From contig NZ_CP029002.1 of the NCBI RefSeq assembly GCF_003073375.1, forward strand, positions 296,001 to 360,000: a stretch of DNA of 64,000 bases, given 5' to 3'. The translations under genes and the position numbers were made by a program. Under the pieces are notes generated by a model. The model ran no database searches and was not told the DNA's origin. It was given only the letters and a program-made list of their open reading frames with translations. The DNA is from Lysinibacillus sp. 2017. Its GTDB lineage: Bacteria; Bacillota; Bacilli; Bacillales_A; Planococcaceae. Below are positions 50,006 to 59,505 of the stretch, one piece after another; the stretch's first letter is position 1, and the number at the start of each line of letters is the position of its first letter.

Positions 50006-50977
50006 ATGTCAGAAATCATAAAAGAGCGTCATGATGATATCGTACATATCGCACATGTGGAGATCCTTACACCAGTGTTGGAGGAAAGTATTAACTTCTT
50101 CTATGAAAGTATGGGTTTGGAGCTTGTAAACCGCACAGATGAGAAGGCTTACATGCGTTGTTGGAATGATTACGAACAATATTCGATCATCTTAACGCAA
50201 TCCGAAGAACCAGGTGTTGGGCATACGGCATTTCGCGTGAAAAGTCCGCAAGCATTAGAGCGTCGTGTGAAGGCGATTGAAGAAGCAGGCGTTAAAGGAG
50301 AATGGATTGATGGTGATTTTGGTCACGGTAAGGCGTATCAATACCGCGGATTAGATGGACATTTAATGGAACTTTATTTTGAAACTGAAAAGTATGTTGC
50401 ACCAGAACATTTAAAACCAACACTTAAAAATCAGCACCAAAAGTTTTTAGGTCGTGGTGCTGCAGTGAAAAATTTAGACCATATTAACTTCCTATCTTCA
50501 GATCCAGATGCAGACGGTGACTTTGCAGAGAATGTATTAGGAATGCGTTTAACAGAGCAAATTTGCTTGGATAATGGTACGCGTGGCGCAGTTTGGTACC
50601 GTACAAACGCTAAGTCTTATGAGCTTGTTTATTCAAGAGATGCGACAGGGACTAAAGGGCGATTCCACCACTTAGCTTTGGCGGTAGAGAACTTTGAAAG
50701 CATTACGCGCGCAGCGAATTTATTCATCGATCAAAATGTCTTTATCGAATTCGCACCAAGCAAACATGCGATTAACCAAACGTACTTCTTATATGTCTAT
50801 GAGCCAGGTGGTAACCGTATTGAAATTTGTGCAGGTGGCTATTTAGTGTTAGATCCTGATTTTGAGCCAATTACTTGGACGGAGGAAGATCGTAAGCGCG
50901 GGCAAGCATGGGGGAACAAAACAATCGAAACATTCCACACTTACGGAACACCGATTGTCAAACAAACAGTGAAATAA
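50006..50977 (+). CDS. Extradiol ring-cleavage dioxygenase (type I, vicinal-oxygen-chelate fold)
   Basis: 323 residues forming two VOC domains (about 12-128 and 155-290). The iron ligands of the second domain fit H159 in LDHINF, H221 or H222 in FHHLALAV, and E273 in EPGGNRIEI, with the nearby tyrosine Y263. Such enzymes open catechol-type rings next to a hydroxyl using Fe(II) and oxygen. ATG 50006 follows AGGAGGGG; an in-frame ATG-like start at 49961 lies within the -10 box. It leads an operon with oxalomesaconate hydratase-like and aldolase genes, so the substrate is probably a carboxylated aromatic (protocatechuate-, gallate- or aminohydroxybenzoate-like). Confidence 0.88.
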   Translation: MSEIIKERHDDIVHIAHVEILTPVLEESINFFYESMGLELVNRTDEKAYMRCWNDYEQYSIILTQSEEPGVGHTAFRVKSPQALERRVKAIEEAGVKGEWIDGDFGHGKAYQYRGLDGHLMELYFETEKYVAPEHLKPTLKNQHQKFLGRGAAVKNLDHINFLSSDPDADGDFAENVLGMRLTEQICLDNGTRGAVWYRTNAKSYELVYSRDATGTKGRFHHLALAVENFESITRAANLFIDQNVFIEFAPSKHAINQTYFLYVYEPGGNRIEICAGGYLVLDPDFEPITWTEEDRKRGQAWGNKTIETFHTYGTPIVKQTVK

Positions 50978-50999
50978 CACAAAGGGAAAATGGGAGGCA

Positions 51000-51743
51000 A
51001 TGCAAATGATTGATTCAAATACAAATGTATTAGTAGTGAGTGCACACGCAGCAGACTTCGTATGGCGCGGGGGTGGGGCGATTGCGAAATACGTGAAAAA
51101 TGGGGCGAACGTGCAGCTCGTTATTTTAAGTTATGGGGCGCGCGGAGAATCCAATGATCTATGGAATGTCGAAGGGCAAACATTAGAAAACGTAAAAGCA
51201 ACGCGTAAAGAGGAACTTTTAGCCGCAGCAAAATGCTTAGGCTTAACGGAAGATAAAATCGAAATTTGGGATTATGAAGACTATCATATGGCGATTAACG
51301 ATGAGCGCATGGAACAGCTGACACGTAAAATCCGTGAAGTAAAGCCGCAAATCATTATTTCACACGGACCACGTGATGCATTCAATCCCGACCATGAAGC
51401 TGTTTCGAAATTCGTGTTTGATGCAGCAGTGTTATCGACTTCGAATGGGGTGCGTATTGAGGGGACAACGACTGCTAAGCAAGCAAAGCTGTTTGGTTTC
51501 GAACCACACCAATCAGAAATTTCAAGCTTCAATCCAGATGTCATTTTAGATATTTCAGATGTGTTTGAGCAAAAGAAAGCTGCAATGAACTGCTTCAAAG
51601 CGCAAGGACATTTAATTAGCTATTACGGCTATAAAGCAGAACTGCGCGGAAACCATGCACGTCGCTGCTCAGGTAATAACGATTATAAGCAAGCAGAAGC
51701 CTTTTCTCGCTTCTTCCCACTCGTAGGAGAGGAGTTAATCTAA
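51000..51743 (+). CDS. galB: 4-oxalomesaconate hydratase-like protein (PIG-L/LmbE fold, GalB type)
   Basis: 247 residues of the PIG-L zinc-hydrolase superfamily. The N-terminus SAHAADFVWRGGGAIA is very like Pseudomonas putida GalB (AHSADFVWR), where the usual AHPDDE motif of deacetylases is changed. The second zinc motif region is HGPRDAFNPDHEAV. Other GalB-like stretches are FEPHQSE and QGHLISYY. GalB hydrates 4-oxalomesaconate to 4-carboxy-4-hydroxy-2-oxoadipate, the substrate of the aldolase encoded next. The next gene begins at the last base of this one. The assignment rests on remembered similarity and context. Confidence 0.82.
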   Translation: MQMIDSNTNVLVVSAHAADFVWRGGGAIAKYVKNGANVQLVILSYGARGESNDLWNVEGQTLENVKATRKEELLAAAKCLGLTEDKIEIWDYEDYHMAINDERMEQLTRKIREVKPQIIISHGPRDAFNPDHEAVSKFVFDAAVLSTSNGVRIEGTTTAKQAKLFGFEPHQSEISSFNPDVILDISDVFEQKKAAMNCFKAQGHLISYYGYKAELRGNHARRCSGNNDYKQAEAFSRFFPLVGEELI

Positions 51744-52468
51744 TGCAAAAATACGTTATAAAAACGATTGATCGACCTTCAGAACAAGTGCTTGTTGATT
51801 ACAAAAAACTCGACGTTTCAACAGTTTACGAGGCACAAGGCAAGCAAGGTATTTTAAGTCCAAAACTAAAGCCGATTATATCTGACACGATGATTGTCGG
51901 TCCTGCAGTCACAGTCATTTGCCCAGCAGGTGACAATTTAATGATTCACGCGGCAATTGAAGTCTGCAAGCCTGGTGATATTTTAGTCATCACGACAGAA
52001 GGCGAAGGACTTGCTGGAATGATTGGTGAATTAATTGTCACGGCGCTTATGAAAAAAGGTGTGCAAGGTGTCATTATGGATTCTGGTATTCGTGATGTAC
52101 GCCAAATTCGTGAGCTAGGTTTCCCGATTTGGACACGTGAAGTATTATCGCAAGGCACAAACAAAATTAAAGGTGGCTGGGTAAATGCACCCGCAATTTG
52201 TGGAGGCGTCAGCATAGCTCCAGGGGACTTAGTAATGGCTGATGATGACGGCATTGTTGTCGTGAAAAAAGAGGATTTCGAATCCACTTTAGAACTTTCT
52301 AAAGCACGCGTTGCCAAGGAAGCGGGCACAATTGAAAAAATCGAAAATGGTCAAATTAGCATTGATTTCTACAACTTGCGTCCAGTACTTGAAGCAGAAG
52401 GGGTCGTGTATTACGAAACAGAACAAGATCGTCAGCTTGCAGGAAATGCGGTGAAGCAAAATGGCTAA
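51743..52468 (+). CDS. ligK: 4-carboxy-4-hydroxy-2-oxoadipate aldolase/oxaloacetate decarboxylase-like protein
   Basis: 241 residues of the RraA-like class II aldolase fold. The motif GVIMDSGIRDVRQIRELGFPIWTRE carries the conserved arginine and metal-binding aspartate; VSTVYEAQGKQG and APGDLVMADDDGIVVV are family features. LigK/GalC/ProA enzymes split 4-carboxy-4-hydroxy-2-oxoadipate into pyruvate and oxaloacetate. The ATG overlaps the preceding stop (TAATG), and its own 3' end overlaps the RidA gene, so the operon is tightly coupled. Confidence 0.87.
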   Translation: MQKYVIKTIDRPSEQVLVDYKKLDVSTVYEAQGKQGILSPKLKPIISDTMIVGPAVTVICPAGDNLMIHAAIEVCKPGDILVITTEGEGLAGMIGELIVTALMKKGVQGVIMDSGIRDVRQIRELGFPIWTREVLSQGTNKIKGGWVNAPAICGGVSIAPGDLVMADDDGIVVVKKEDFESTLELSKARVAKEAGTIEKIENGQISIDFYNLRPVLEAEGVVYYETEQDRQLAGNAVKQNG

Positions 52469-52841
52469 ACGTGAAGTATTGCATATTAAAGGCACTAAGC
52501 ATGATAATCCGATTCCAGCAGCTGTGAAAGTTGGCAATATGGTATACACATCTGCCATTATCGGCTCAGACCCAGATACAGGGCTTGTTCCAGAAGATGT
52601 AAATGAGGAAATTCAAAATTTATTTTATTATCTTGAAGAAATTATGAAAGCAGCCGGTGGTACGACGGATAATATCGCGCATTTAAGTGTGTATATGGTC
52701 GACCGCAAGTATAAGGAAAATGTGAATATTGAATGGCTGAAAATGTTTCCAAATGAAAACGACCGTCCAGCGCGACATACGACGGAAAAAAGCTTAAAAA
52801 AAGACTTACGTGTTCAATTTGAAATGACAGCCGTGCTGTAA
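52461..52841 (+). CDS. RidA-family enamine/imine deaminase
   Basis: 126 residues of the YjgF/RidA/UK114 trimer fold: IPAAVKVGNMVYTSAIIG near the start, EEIQNLFYYLEEIMKAAGGT in the middle and RPARHTTEKSLKKDLRVQFEM, where the conserved arginine sits, at the end. RidA proteins hydrolyse reactive enamines/imines; some relatives in aromatic pathways are aminomuconate deaminases. Its start overlaps the aldolase gene by eight bases. This suggests that a ring-cleavage product with an amino group is processed here, or that it protects against a reactive intermediate. Confidence 0.87.
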   Translation: MAKREVLHIKGTKHDNPIPAAVKVGNMVYTSAIIGSDPDTGLVPEDVNEEIQNLFYYLEEIMKAAGGTTDNIAHLSVYMVDRKYKENVNIEWLKMFPNENDRPARHTTEKSLKKDLRVQFEMTAVL

Positions 52842-52856
52842 CTTTATAGGGGTTGT

Positions 52857-52880
52857 AAATCGTGGCAAGCCACCATTTAT
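52857..52880 (+). promoter_or_regulatory. Small hairpin before dctP
   Basis: AAATCGTGGC and GCCACCATTT pair around AA. There is no T run. It may stabilise or process the mRNA between the enzyme and transporter parts of the operon. Confidence 0.4.
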
Positions 52881-52925
52881 AATAAAAGTTTCAAAATTTT
52901 ATGCACATCACAAAGGGGGATTTAT

Positions 52926-53981
52926 ATGAAAAAGTGGTTACTAATGCTGGCATTGTCAATGTTAGCGGTTGTTTTAGTGGCATGTGGTGATGATGATACG
53001 AGTGATTCGAGCTCATCATCATCAGGGGTAGAATCGGATTCAGGTACAAGTGCAGGTTCAGGGGAAACAGCAAGTGAAGGTGAAACGTACAAGTTCAAGC
53101 TAGGTCACGAAGCAGCTGAATCGCATATTAAATTTGAAGTTGCTGAAAAATTTAGTGAAGAGCTTGAGAAAAATTCAGATGGCCGTATGACAGTGGATAT
53201 TTACCCAGCGAACCAGCTTGGTAAAGAAGCAGACATGGCACAGCAAGTTGAATCGGGCACATTAGACTTCGCTATTTTAAGTAATGGTACAGTTTCGAGC
53301 CTTTCAGAATCAATTAACGGCTGGTTTATGCCATTCTTATTTAATGATCTTCAGTCAGCAGCAGATGCAGCTTCAACTGAGCCAGCACAACAAATGTTAA
53401 AAGATTTAGAAGTAAAAAATATGCACGGCTACGGAGTATTCTTCGCTGGTCAACGTCATATTTTATCTAGTAAACCAATAGGAACAGTAGAAGATTTAAA
53501 GGGCTTAAAAATCCGTATTCCAGGAAGCCCAGTTTTTGAATCCTACTACAAAGCAATTGGTGCAGGACCAGCTTCTATGCCATTACCAGAAGTATATACA
53601 TCGTTATCAACTGGGGTAATTGATGCGGTGGATACAGACTTCAACGCTGCCGTTTCACAAAAATTTTATGAATCAGCAAATATTTTAACATTATCAGGTC
53701 ATATCGTTTTCCCAGAGGTAGTACTTGGGGCTAAGAAAACAATAGATAGTATGAGCGAAGAGGATCGTCAAATTGTAGCAGATACTTGGGCTTCAGTTAT
53801 TGAGTGGGGCGTAAAAGAAAGTATTGCAAGCAACGACGAATTACTTAAAGAGTTAAAATCTTTAGGTGTAAAGGTAAATGAACTGTCAAATGTAGATGAA
53901 TTCAAACAATTAAGCGCACCAGTGTACGACCAATATTCATCAAATCCAACAATTAAAGCATTTATCGATGCAAACAAATAG
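52926..53981 (+). CDS. dctP: TRAP transporter substrate-binding lipoprotein
   Basis: 351 residues. A signal peptide with the lipobox LVAC anchors the protein by C20, followed by an acidic Ser/Gly-rich linker (about 23-55) and a DctP-type domain (about 58-345). The region MHGYGVFFAGQRHILSSKPI and the motif LKGLKIRIPGSPVFESYYKAIGA contain the conserved arginine that normally binds a carboxylate of the ligand. It delivers an organic acid to the DctQM permease encoded next. AAAGGGGG lies before the ATG. Confidence 0.93.
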   Translation: MKKWLLMLALSMLAVVLVACGDDDTSDSSSSSSGVESDSGTSAGSGETASEGETYKFKLGHEAAESHIKFEVAEKFSEELEKNSDGRMTVDIYPANQLGKEADMAQQVESGTLDFAILSNGTVSSLSESINGWFMPFLFNDLQSAADAASTEPAQQMLKDLEVKNMHGYGVFFAGQRHILSSKPIGTVEDLKGLKIRIPGSPVFESYYKAIGAGPASMPLPEVYTSLSTGVIDAVDTDFNAAVSQKFYESANILTLSGHIVFPEVVLGAKKTIDSMSEEDRQIVADTWASVIEWGVKESIASNDELLKELKSLGVKVNELSNVDEFKQLSAPVYDQYSSNPTIKAFIDANK

Positions 53982-54031
53982 TTAATTAAACAAGGCTGTC
54001 CATTAAGCCCTGTTTGAAAGTGATGGAAGAG

Positions 54032-54074
54032 GGCGGTAGGAAGTGCTAAATTCCTGCTGCCCTTTCATTTTTAG
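54032..54074 (+). terminator. Terminator-like hairpin between dctP and dctQ
   Basis: AGGGCGGTAGGAA (54032-54044) pairs with TTCCTGCTGCCCT (54053-54065), followed by TTCATTTTT. A partial stop here would give more binding protein than permease. Confidence 0.7.
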
Positions 54075-54122
54075 ATTGGTCTTAAGTGGATAGCATCATA
54101 GATAAGAAAAGGGGGGAGAAAC

Positions 54123-54644
54123 ATGAAAATTGTTTCAGCCATCAGCGATTCGCTGTACAAATTCGAAAAATTATTAGCAGTTATATTAATGACAACAATG
54201 CTTTGTAGTATTGCGTTAGGTGTATTTTTTAGATATATCTTTGGTAACCCACTTACATGGTCAGATGAGCTTGCCGTATATATGTTAATTTGGCTGACGT
54301 TTGTTGGGGGAAGTATGAGCGTCAAAACTTTACGCGCAGCAAGCTTAGACTTATTATTCGAAAAAATGAGCTTATTATGGAAGCGGATATTTTTAGTTGT
54401 TGGCTACTTATGTGTCATGATTTTTGCGGGGGTTGTTGCGTATATGGCAATTCAATGGATATCGAATCCTTCCGTTAAAACACAAATCTCTCCAGGATTA
54501 AAAATATCCATGTTTTTACCTTATTTAGCCGTTCCATTTGGCATGATTTGCTTATTGATTCATGCGTTTCATCACTTTTTACAAGGCTTTGTTTATAACG
54601 AAGCTGAAGTGGAGACGGCCAATGAAGGAGGAGACGCATCATGA
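54123..54644 (+). CDS. dctQ: TRAP transporter small permease
   Basis: 173 residues with four membrane helices and the DctQ motif FRYIFGNPLTWSDELAVYMLIWLTFVGG. It forms the membrane complex with DctM. The ATG follows GGGGGGAG. Its end overlaps dctM by four bases (ATGA). Confidence 0.92.
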   Translation: MKIVSAISDSLYKFEKLLAVILMTTMLCSIALGVFFRYIFGNPLTWSDELAVYMLIWLTFVGGSMSVKTLRAASLDLLFEKMSLLWKRIFLVVGYLCVMIFAGVVAYMAIQWISNPSVKTQISPGLKISMFLPYLAVPFGMICLLIHAFHHFLQGFVYNEAEVETANEGGDAS

Positions 54645-55918
54645 CTTGGGCTCTAGTCGCATTCTGTATTTTGTTAGTCATTAAAACTCCAATTGCACTT
54701 ATTTTAGGGATTATTAGTTTAGTCTATATTCTTTCAACGGGACAAACATTTTTACTGAATAATATTTCACAACAATTGTTTTCAGGCGTACAAAGTTTTA
54801 GTTTACTAGCAATTCCGCTCTTCATGCTTGCTGGTGAACTTATGAACGCATCAGGAATTACGGTGCGATTAATTGATTTTGCGAAAAAAGCTGTAGGCCA
54901 TTTTAAAGGTGGGCTAGCCTATGTAAACGTTATTGCGAACATGTTTTTAGCATCGATCATCGGCTCTGCGACTGCGCAAACAGCGATGATGAGTAAAATT
55001 ATGGTGCCAGAAATGGAGAAGGCCGGCTATAAGCGTGAATTTGCTGCTGCAACAACAGCGTCTGCCGCACTTTTAGGTCCAATTATTCCACCTTCCATGC
55101 TATTTATCATTTATGCTGTAGGTGCAAATGTTTCAGTTAATGATATGTTCATGGCAGGGATTTTCCCAGGGATTTTATTAGCACTGTCATTCGTTATTTT
55201 AATTATGATTTTGGGGATTAAAAATGATTATCCGAGCTCTCAAAAAGCTGCTTTTGAGGAAGTACTTCAATCCTTTATTCGTATCATTCCTGCATTACTG
55301 GTGCCTGCTTCAATTATTGTTGGGACACTGTCAGGTGTGTTTACAGCGACAGAATCCGCAGGGGTTGCATGTGTCATTGCGATTATTGTCGGGAAGTTTT
55401 TCTATAGAGAATTATCGTTTAAAAAATTCCCTGGATTATTAATCAATGCAACGATTGCAACAGCAGTTGTAACATTATTAATGTCGACAGCAAGTATGTT
55501 TGGTTGGATTTTAGCGTTTGAACGTATTCCACAATCAATCGTTGAAGTGATGGGGAATATTTCTTCAAATCCACTAGTGTTCTTATTATTAGTGAATCTT
55601 TTCTTACTGATTACAGGTGTTTTCCTAGACGAGCTTGCTGTTATGATTATCTTATTACCAATCTTTATGCCACTTGTTCATAGCTTTGGCATTGACCCAG
55701 TTCACTTCGGGGTTATGCTTTGCTTAAATGCCACAATTGGTTTATTAACACCTCCAGTTGGCGCAGGATTGTTTATTGCTTCCAGTGTCGGAGAAGTAAA
55801 AATGGAAAAATTAATTCGTCAGATTGTTCCATTTGTTTTCGTATCGATTATTGTGCTGTTCTTAGTAACATACATTCCATTTTTAACGACATGGTTACCA
55901 AGTGTCGTGAATAAATAA
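54641..55918 (+). CDS. dctM: TRAP transporter large permease
   Basis: 425 residues with about twelve membrane segments. DctM signatures are SGVQSFSLLAIPLFMLAGELMN, GSATAQTAMMSKIMVPEM and NATIGLLTPPVGAGLF. It is the sodium-coupled channel of the tripartite importer. The start overlaps the dctQ stop, preceded by AAGGAGGAG within dctQ. It ends the operon begun at 50006, unless transcription reads into the gntR gene. Confidence 0.94.
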   Translation: MTWALVAFCILLVIKTPIALILGIISLVYILSTGQTFLLNNISQQLFSGVQSFSLLAIPLFMLAGELMNASGITVRLIDFAKKAVGHFKGGLAYVNVIANMFLASIIGSATAQTAMMSKIMVPEMEKAGYKREFAAATTASAALLGPIIPPSMLFIIYAVGANVSVNDMFMAGIFPGILLALSFVILIMILGIKNDYPSSQKAAFEEVLQSFIRIIPALLVPASIIVGTLSGVFTATESAGVACVIAIIVGKFFYRELSFKKFPGLLINATIATAVVTLLMSTASMFGWILAFERIPQSIVEVMGNISSNPLVFLLLVNLFLLITGVFLDELAVMIILLPIFMPLVHSFGIDPVHFGVMLCLNATIGLLTPPVGAGLFIASSVGEVKMEKLIRQIVPFVFVSIIVLFLVTYIPFLTTWLPSVVNK

Positions 55919-56023
55919 TACGAATAATGAAATTTTGTTCTAATAGCTCTTTCTAATCAATATAGGGTCCTTTAGAATAAGAGATAAGTAGTTATTCTTA
56001 GTGGGTAGATGTACTTTAAAAAT

Positions 56024-56068
56024 AAAATACTTTAAATGCAATGAAAAATGAATTGCTAAAGTATTTTA
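56024..56068 (+). terminator. Probable terminator after dctM
   Basis: AAATACTTTA and TAAAGTATTT pair, with an inner GCAAT/ATTGC helix. The sequence after it is ATCG rather than a clean T run, so efficiency is uncertain. Confidence 0.55.
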
Positions 56069-56105
56069 TCGATTATAAAAGGAAGTAAAGAAATGAGGGG
56101 TCATC

Positions 56106-56747
56106 TTGAAAAGACCAGCAGAGATTGCCTACGAGTTCATGAAAGAGCGGATTTTAGATGGCGTATTCCAACCTTCTCAAAAGTTAATTGAAAATGATTT
56201 AGCACTGGAAATCGGTGTAAGCCGAAATACGGTGAAAAAAGCGTTGCTGAAATTAGAGCAAGAAAACCTAGTTGTGTTGGAGAACAATAAGGGTGCGACG
56301 ATTAAATCGTTTTCATTAGAGGAAATTAGTAATTATTTAAAAATTCGTGAGGCGCTCGAAGGACTGATCGCAGCTGATGCGGCAAAAAATATTACAGATA
56401 TGGATATTGAGCAATTGGAGAATATTCTTGGAGAGATGAAGCAACATTTACAAACACATCAATTTGATGCTTACTCGCAAGGAAATTTACGTTTCCATGA
56501 TGTCATTTATCGTGCGTCCAATAACCAGCAAGCGGTGGATATCGTACGTATTATTAAACAGCAATTAAAGCGCGTGCAATTTAAAACGATTTTAGTACCT
56601 GGACGTAATGAAAACTCATTCAAAGAGCATCATGCAATTTTAGATGCCATTCGTAGTCGTGATGTAGAACGAGCAGAAATTGAATTGAAAAATCATGTTG
56701 CCAATGTCCGTCATACGATTGTAAATCATTATAATGTGTTAATGTAA
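56106..56747 (+). CDS. GntR-family regulator with FCD domain
   Basis: 213 residues. The winged HTH (about 1-70) has PSQKLIENDLALEIGVSRNTVKKALLKLEQE. The FCD ligand-binding domain (about 75-205) carries likely metal ligands in NLRFHDVIY, KEHHAIL and LKNHVANVRH. FCD regulators generally repress catabolic operons and release DNA on binding a small carboxylate. Start is TTG 56106 after GAGGGG. Its place behind the TRAP genes, and the paired TTGTTCAACAA operators upstream of the operon, make it the probable repressor of both divergent units. Confidence 0.92.
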   Translation: MKRPAEIAYEFMKERILDGVFQPSQKLIENDLALEIGVSRNTVKKALLKLEQENLVVLENNKGATIKSFSLEEISNYLKIREALEGLIAADAAKNITDMDIEQLENILGEMKQHLQTHQFDAYSQGNLRFHDVIYRASNNQQAVDIVRIIKQQLKRVQFKTILVPGRNENSFKEHHAILDAIRSRDVERAEIELKNHVANVRHTIVNHYNVLM

Positions 56748-57324
56748 TCAAACCGGTTTCTTATTTAAAAGCCTAACGCATAGAAATTGAATAAACGTCT
56801 TGAAGCATGGTAAATGAAAAATTTAACATGCTTCTTTTCATTTTTATGGAATTTTAAATGAAAAAGGGTATGGAGTATAAGAAAACATAGGTTTTATTGT
56901 GGTTGCCAAAAAAATGCTATTTGTGAAAGCCTATTTTTAATTCATTTAATCTCGTTGTTCGTAATATAAAAAGCAGGGCATAGGGGTGAATTATGAAATG
57001 AATCGACAAATAAATGAATTAATATACAACTATATACACTAACTAATAGTGATTTCTAAATTATCTTTAATTTTTATTAATGCAACTAGTTGTGAAAATA
57101 ACCGTTATTTCGGCTGATATATGCAGAAAAAATGAATAAAAAACATTAAAATGACCATTAATATTTATCTGAATATTTAAACTTATTATTTTTAGATAAT
57201 TATCTATTGAATATTTATACAAACGAGAGTAGAATGAGTAACAGTTGATGAACATTCAAAAAAATCCATCAACATTCAATGAAATTTATCAAATTTTACT
57301 CAAAAAATTGTGAGGTCCTTATAA
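56748..57324. other. Intergenic region, terminator then AT-rich spacer
   Basis: A terminator lies at 56800-56839. The remainder to 57324 is very AT-rich with no coding frame. Near its end GATGAACATTCAA and CATCAACATTCAA form a direct repeat (about 57247-57280), perhaps a regulator site for the aminotransferase operon. I looked for a sigma-54 promoter and did not find one. Confidence 0.5.
56800..56839 (+). terminator. Terminator of the gntR gene
   Basis: TTGAAGCATG pairs with CATGCTTC and an inner TAAAT/ATTTA helix; TTTTCATTTTT follows. Confidence 0.75.
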
Positions 57325-58629
57325 ATGGCGGATTGGTTAGAATTATATAATGAAATGGGCGACTACTTAGCACCAAGTATGGCAAAAGATCACCCAAATC
57401 TTCCTGTAGTAAAGGAAGAAGGCTGTTATTATTACGGCGCAGATGGGAAAACATATTTAGACTTTACATCTGGAATCGCTGTTACAAATACAGGTCACCG
57501 TCATCCGAAAATTGTTCAAAGTATTAAAGATGCGGCAGACCAATTAGTACATGGTCCATCAGGCGTTATTATGTACGAATCGATTTTAAAATTATCTGAA
57601 GAGCTTGGTGAAGTATTACCAGGTGATCTTGGCTGCTTCTTCTTTGCAAACAGTGGTACAGAAGCAATCGAAGGCTCATTAAAATTAGCGAAGTTCGTAA
57701 CAGAACGTCCATACATCATTTCATTTACTGGTTGTTTCCACGGTCGCTCAATGGGCGCACTTGGCGTAACAACTTCCAAATCGAAATACCGCAAGTTCTT
57801 ACAACCCTCACATCTTTCATACCAAATTCCGTATGCAGATGTAAAAGGTGTACCAGCGGGTGTTGACCCAGAAGCTTACGTTGTAGAGCAACTTGAAAAA
57901 GACTTCAAAAAATTATTCAAGCATCAAGTAACACCTGAAGAAGTGGCAGCTGTTATTTTAGAGCCAGTTTTAGGTGAGGGTGGTTACATCATTCCGCCAA
58001 AAGCATGGGTGAAAAAAGTACGCGAAATTTGTGACCGTCACGGCATTCTTTTAATTTTCGATGAAGTACAAACAGGCTTCGGTCGTACAGGTGAATGGTT
58101 TGCGGCGCAGTATTTTGACGTAACACCAGACATCATGGCGATTGCAAAGGGGATTGCATCAGGCTTACCACTTAGCGCAACAGTTGCTTCAAAAGAATTA
58201 ATGGAAAAATGGCCAATCGGTATGCACGGTACAACATTCGGTGGGAACCCAATCGCATGTTCAGTAGCACGCACAACTTTAGAAATTTTCCACGAAGAAA
58301 ACTTAGTTGAAAATTCTCGCGTTGTCGGTGCATATGCCCGTGAACAACTGCTTAAAATGAAAGAAAAGTACGCTATTATTAGCGACGTGCGTTCTGCAGG
58401 GTTAATGATCGGTATTGAGCTTTCAAATCCTGAAACAGGTGAAGTGGACGGCAAAGCAGTAGGGAAAGTTTTAGATTACGCACTTGAAGAAGGCGTACTA
58501 TTCTACTTATGTGGGAACGAAGGCGAAGTCATTCGTATGATTCCACCACTTACAATAACTAAAGAACAAATTGACGACGGCTTACAAATGTTAGAAAAAG
58601 CCATTCAAAGATATTTACAAGAACAATAA
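57325..58629 (+). CDS. gabT: Class III aminotransferase, GabT-like
   Basis: 434 residues of PLP fold type I. The PLP lysine is K275 in [10 protein letters not shown]; the PLP-stacking region is [15 protein letters not shown] (D246). [13 protein letters not shown] and [13 protein letters not shown] are typical of omega-aminotransferases such as 4-aminobutyrate aminotransferase. The specific amino donor (4-aminobutyrate, lysine, ornithine or a related omega-amino acid) is uncertain. It is seven bases or so before an amino-acid ABC importer gene set, suggesting that the imported compound is its substrate. Confidence 0.88.
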   Translation: MADWLELYNEMGDYLAPSMAKDHPNLPVVKEEGCYYYGADGKTYLDFTSGIAVTNTGHRHPKIVQSIKDAADQLVHGPSGVIMYESILKLSEELGEVLPGDLGCFFFANSGTEAIEGSLKLAKFVTERPYIISFTGCFHGRSMGALGVTTSKSKYRKFLQPSHLSYQIPYADVKGVPAGVDPEAYVVEQLEKDFKKLFKHQVTPEEVAAVILEPVLGEGGYIIPPKAWVKKVREICDRHGILLIFDEVQTGFGRTGEWFAAQYFDVTPDIMAIAKGIASGLPLSATVASKELMEKWPIGMHGTTFGGNPIACSVARTTLEIFHEENLVENSRVVGAYAREQLLKMKEKYAIISDVRSAGLMIGIELSNPETGEVDGKAVGKVLDYALEEGVLFYLCGNEGEVIRMIPPLTITKEQIDDGLQMLEKAIQRYLQEQ

Positions 58630-58641
58630 TAGGAGATGAAA

Positions 58642-59442
58642 ATGATGAAGAAAAAGTTTTTATTAGCATTATTAACGACAATGGTCATTGCTGTACTTGC
58701 AGCATGTGGCGCATCAGATGAAAAAGAAACATCAACAGGCAGTGAAGGTACAGATTCTGGAGACAAAAAAACATTAGTAGTAGGTACATCAGCTGACTAC
58801 GCACCATTCGAATACGTAGAGACTGCAACAAGCGATGAAATTATCGGTTTTGATATCGACTTAATCAAATTAGTTGGTGAAAAATTAGGCTATGACATTA
58901 AAGTACAAAACATGGATTTCAACTCACTAATCACAGCGCTACAATCGAAAAAATTTGATGTTGTCATTTCAGGTATGACACCAACAGAAGAACGTGACGA
59001 AGTAGTAGACTTCTCAATTCCTTACTATGAAACAGAGCAATACATGATTTTCGATAAAGAAAAAGGTTATAAAACTCCTGCTGATATTAAAGGCGGCGTA
59101 GTGGGTGCTCAAATTTCTTCTATCCAAGAAGATTTAGCAAAAGAGCTTGGTGAAGAACATGGCTTCAAAGTAGAAAGCCGTAACTTAATTCCTGAGTTAG
59201 TTCAAGAATTAAAAACAGGCCGTTTTGATGCAGCCGTAATCGAAAACATCGTTTCTGAAAACTATTTATCTCAAAATGCTGATTTAGCTGCTTTCCCAAT
59301 CGAAGTAGAAGACCCAGACTATAAAGCAATCGTATTCCAAGAAGGCAGTGACTTAAAAGCTGAATTCGATAAAGTCATCGAAGAGTTAACAGCTGACGGT
59401 ACTATTGAAGAATTAAAAACAAAATGGTTTGTTGTAGAATAA
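58642..59442 (+). CDS. Amino-acid ABC transporter substrate-binding lipoprotein
   Basis: About 267 residues. A signal peptide ends in LAAC, so C22 is lipid-modified. The mature protein is a family 3 solute-binding domain: LVVGTSADYAPFEYVE, IIGFDIDLIKLVGEKLG and SGMTPTEERDEVVDFS. It binds a polar amino acid outside the membrane. ATG 58642 is six bases after AGGAG; the upstream ATG 58636 touches the ribosome site. It is co-transcribed with the aminotransferase. Confidence 0.92.
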   Translation: MMKKKFLLALLTTMVIAVLAACGASDEKETSTGSEGTDSGDKKTLVVGTSADYAPFEYVETATSDEIIGFDIDLIKLVGEKLGYDIKVQNMDFNSLITALQSKKFDVVISGMTPTEERDEVVDFSIPYYETEQYMIFDKEKGYKTPADIKGGVVGAQISSIQEDLAKELGEEHGFKVESRNLIPELVQELKTGRFDAAVIENIVSENYLSQNADLAAFPIEVEDPDYKAIVFQEGSDLKAEFDKVIEELTADGTIEELKTKWFVVE

Positions 59443-59471
59443 TTTTAAGTTAAATTGGGCATGACAAAATC

Positions 59472-59505
59472 AACGTCATTCAGCTATTATGGCTGAATGA
59501 CGTTT
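59472..59505 (+). terminator. Attenuating hairpin between binding-protein and permease genes
   Basis: AACGTCATTCAGC pairs with GCTGAATGACGTT around TATTATG, with only a short T run. It probably raises the ratio of binding protein to permease. Confidence 0.65.

Noticed and set aside
56840-57324. Sigma-54 promoter before the gabT-like gene
   Set aside because: No TGGCA-N7-TGC type -24/-12 pair could be found in the region.
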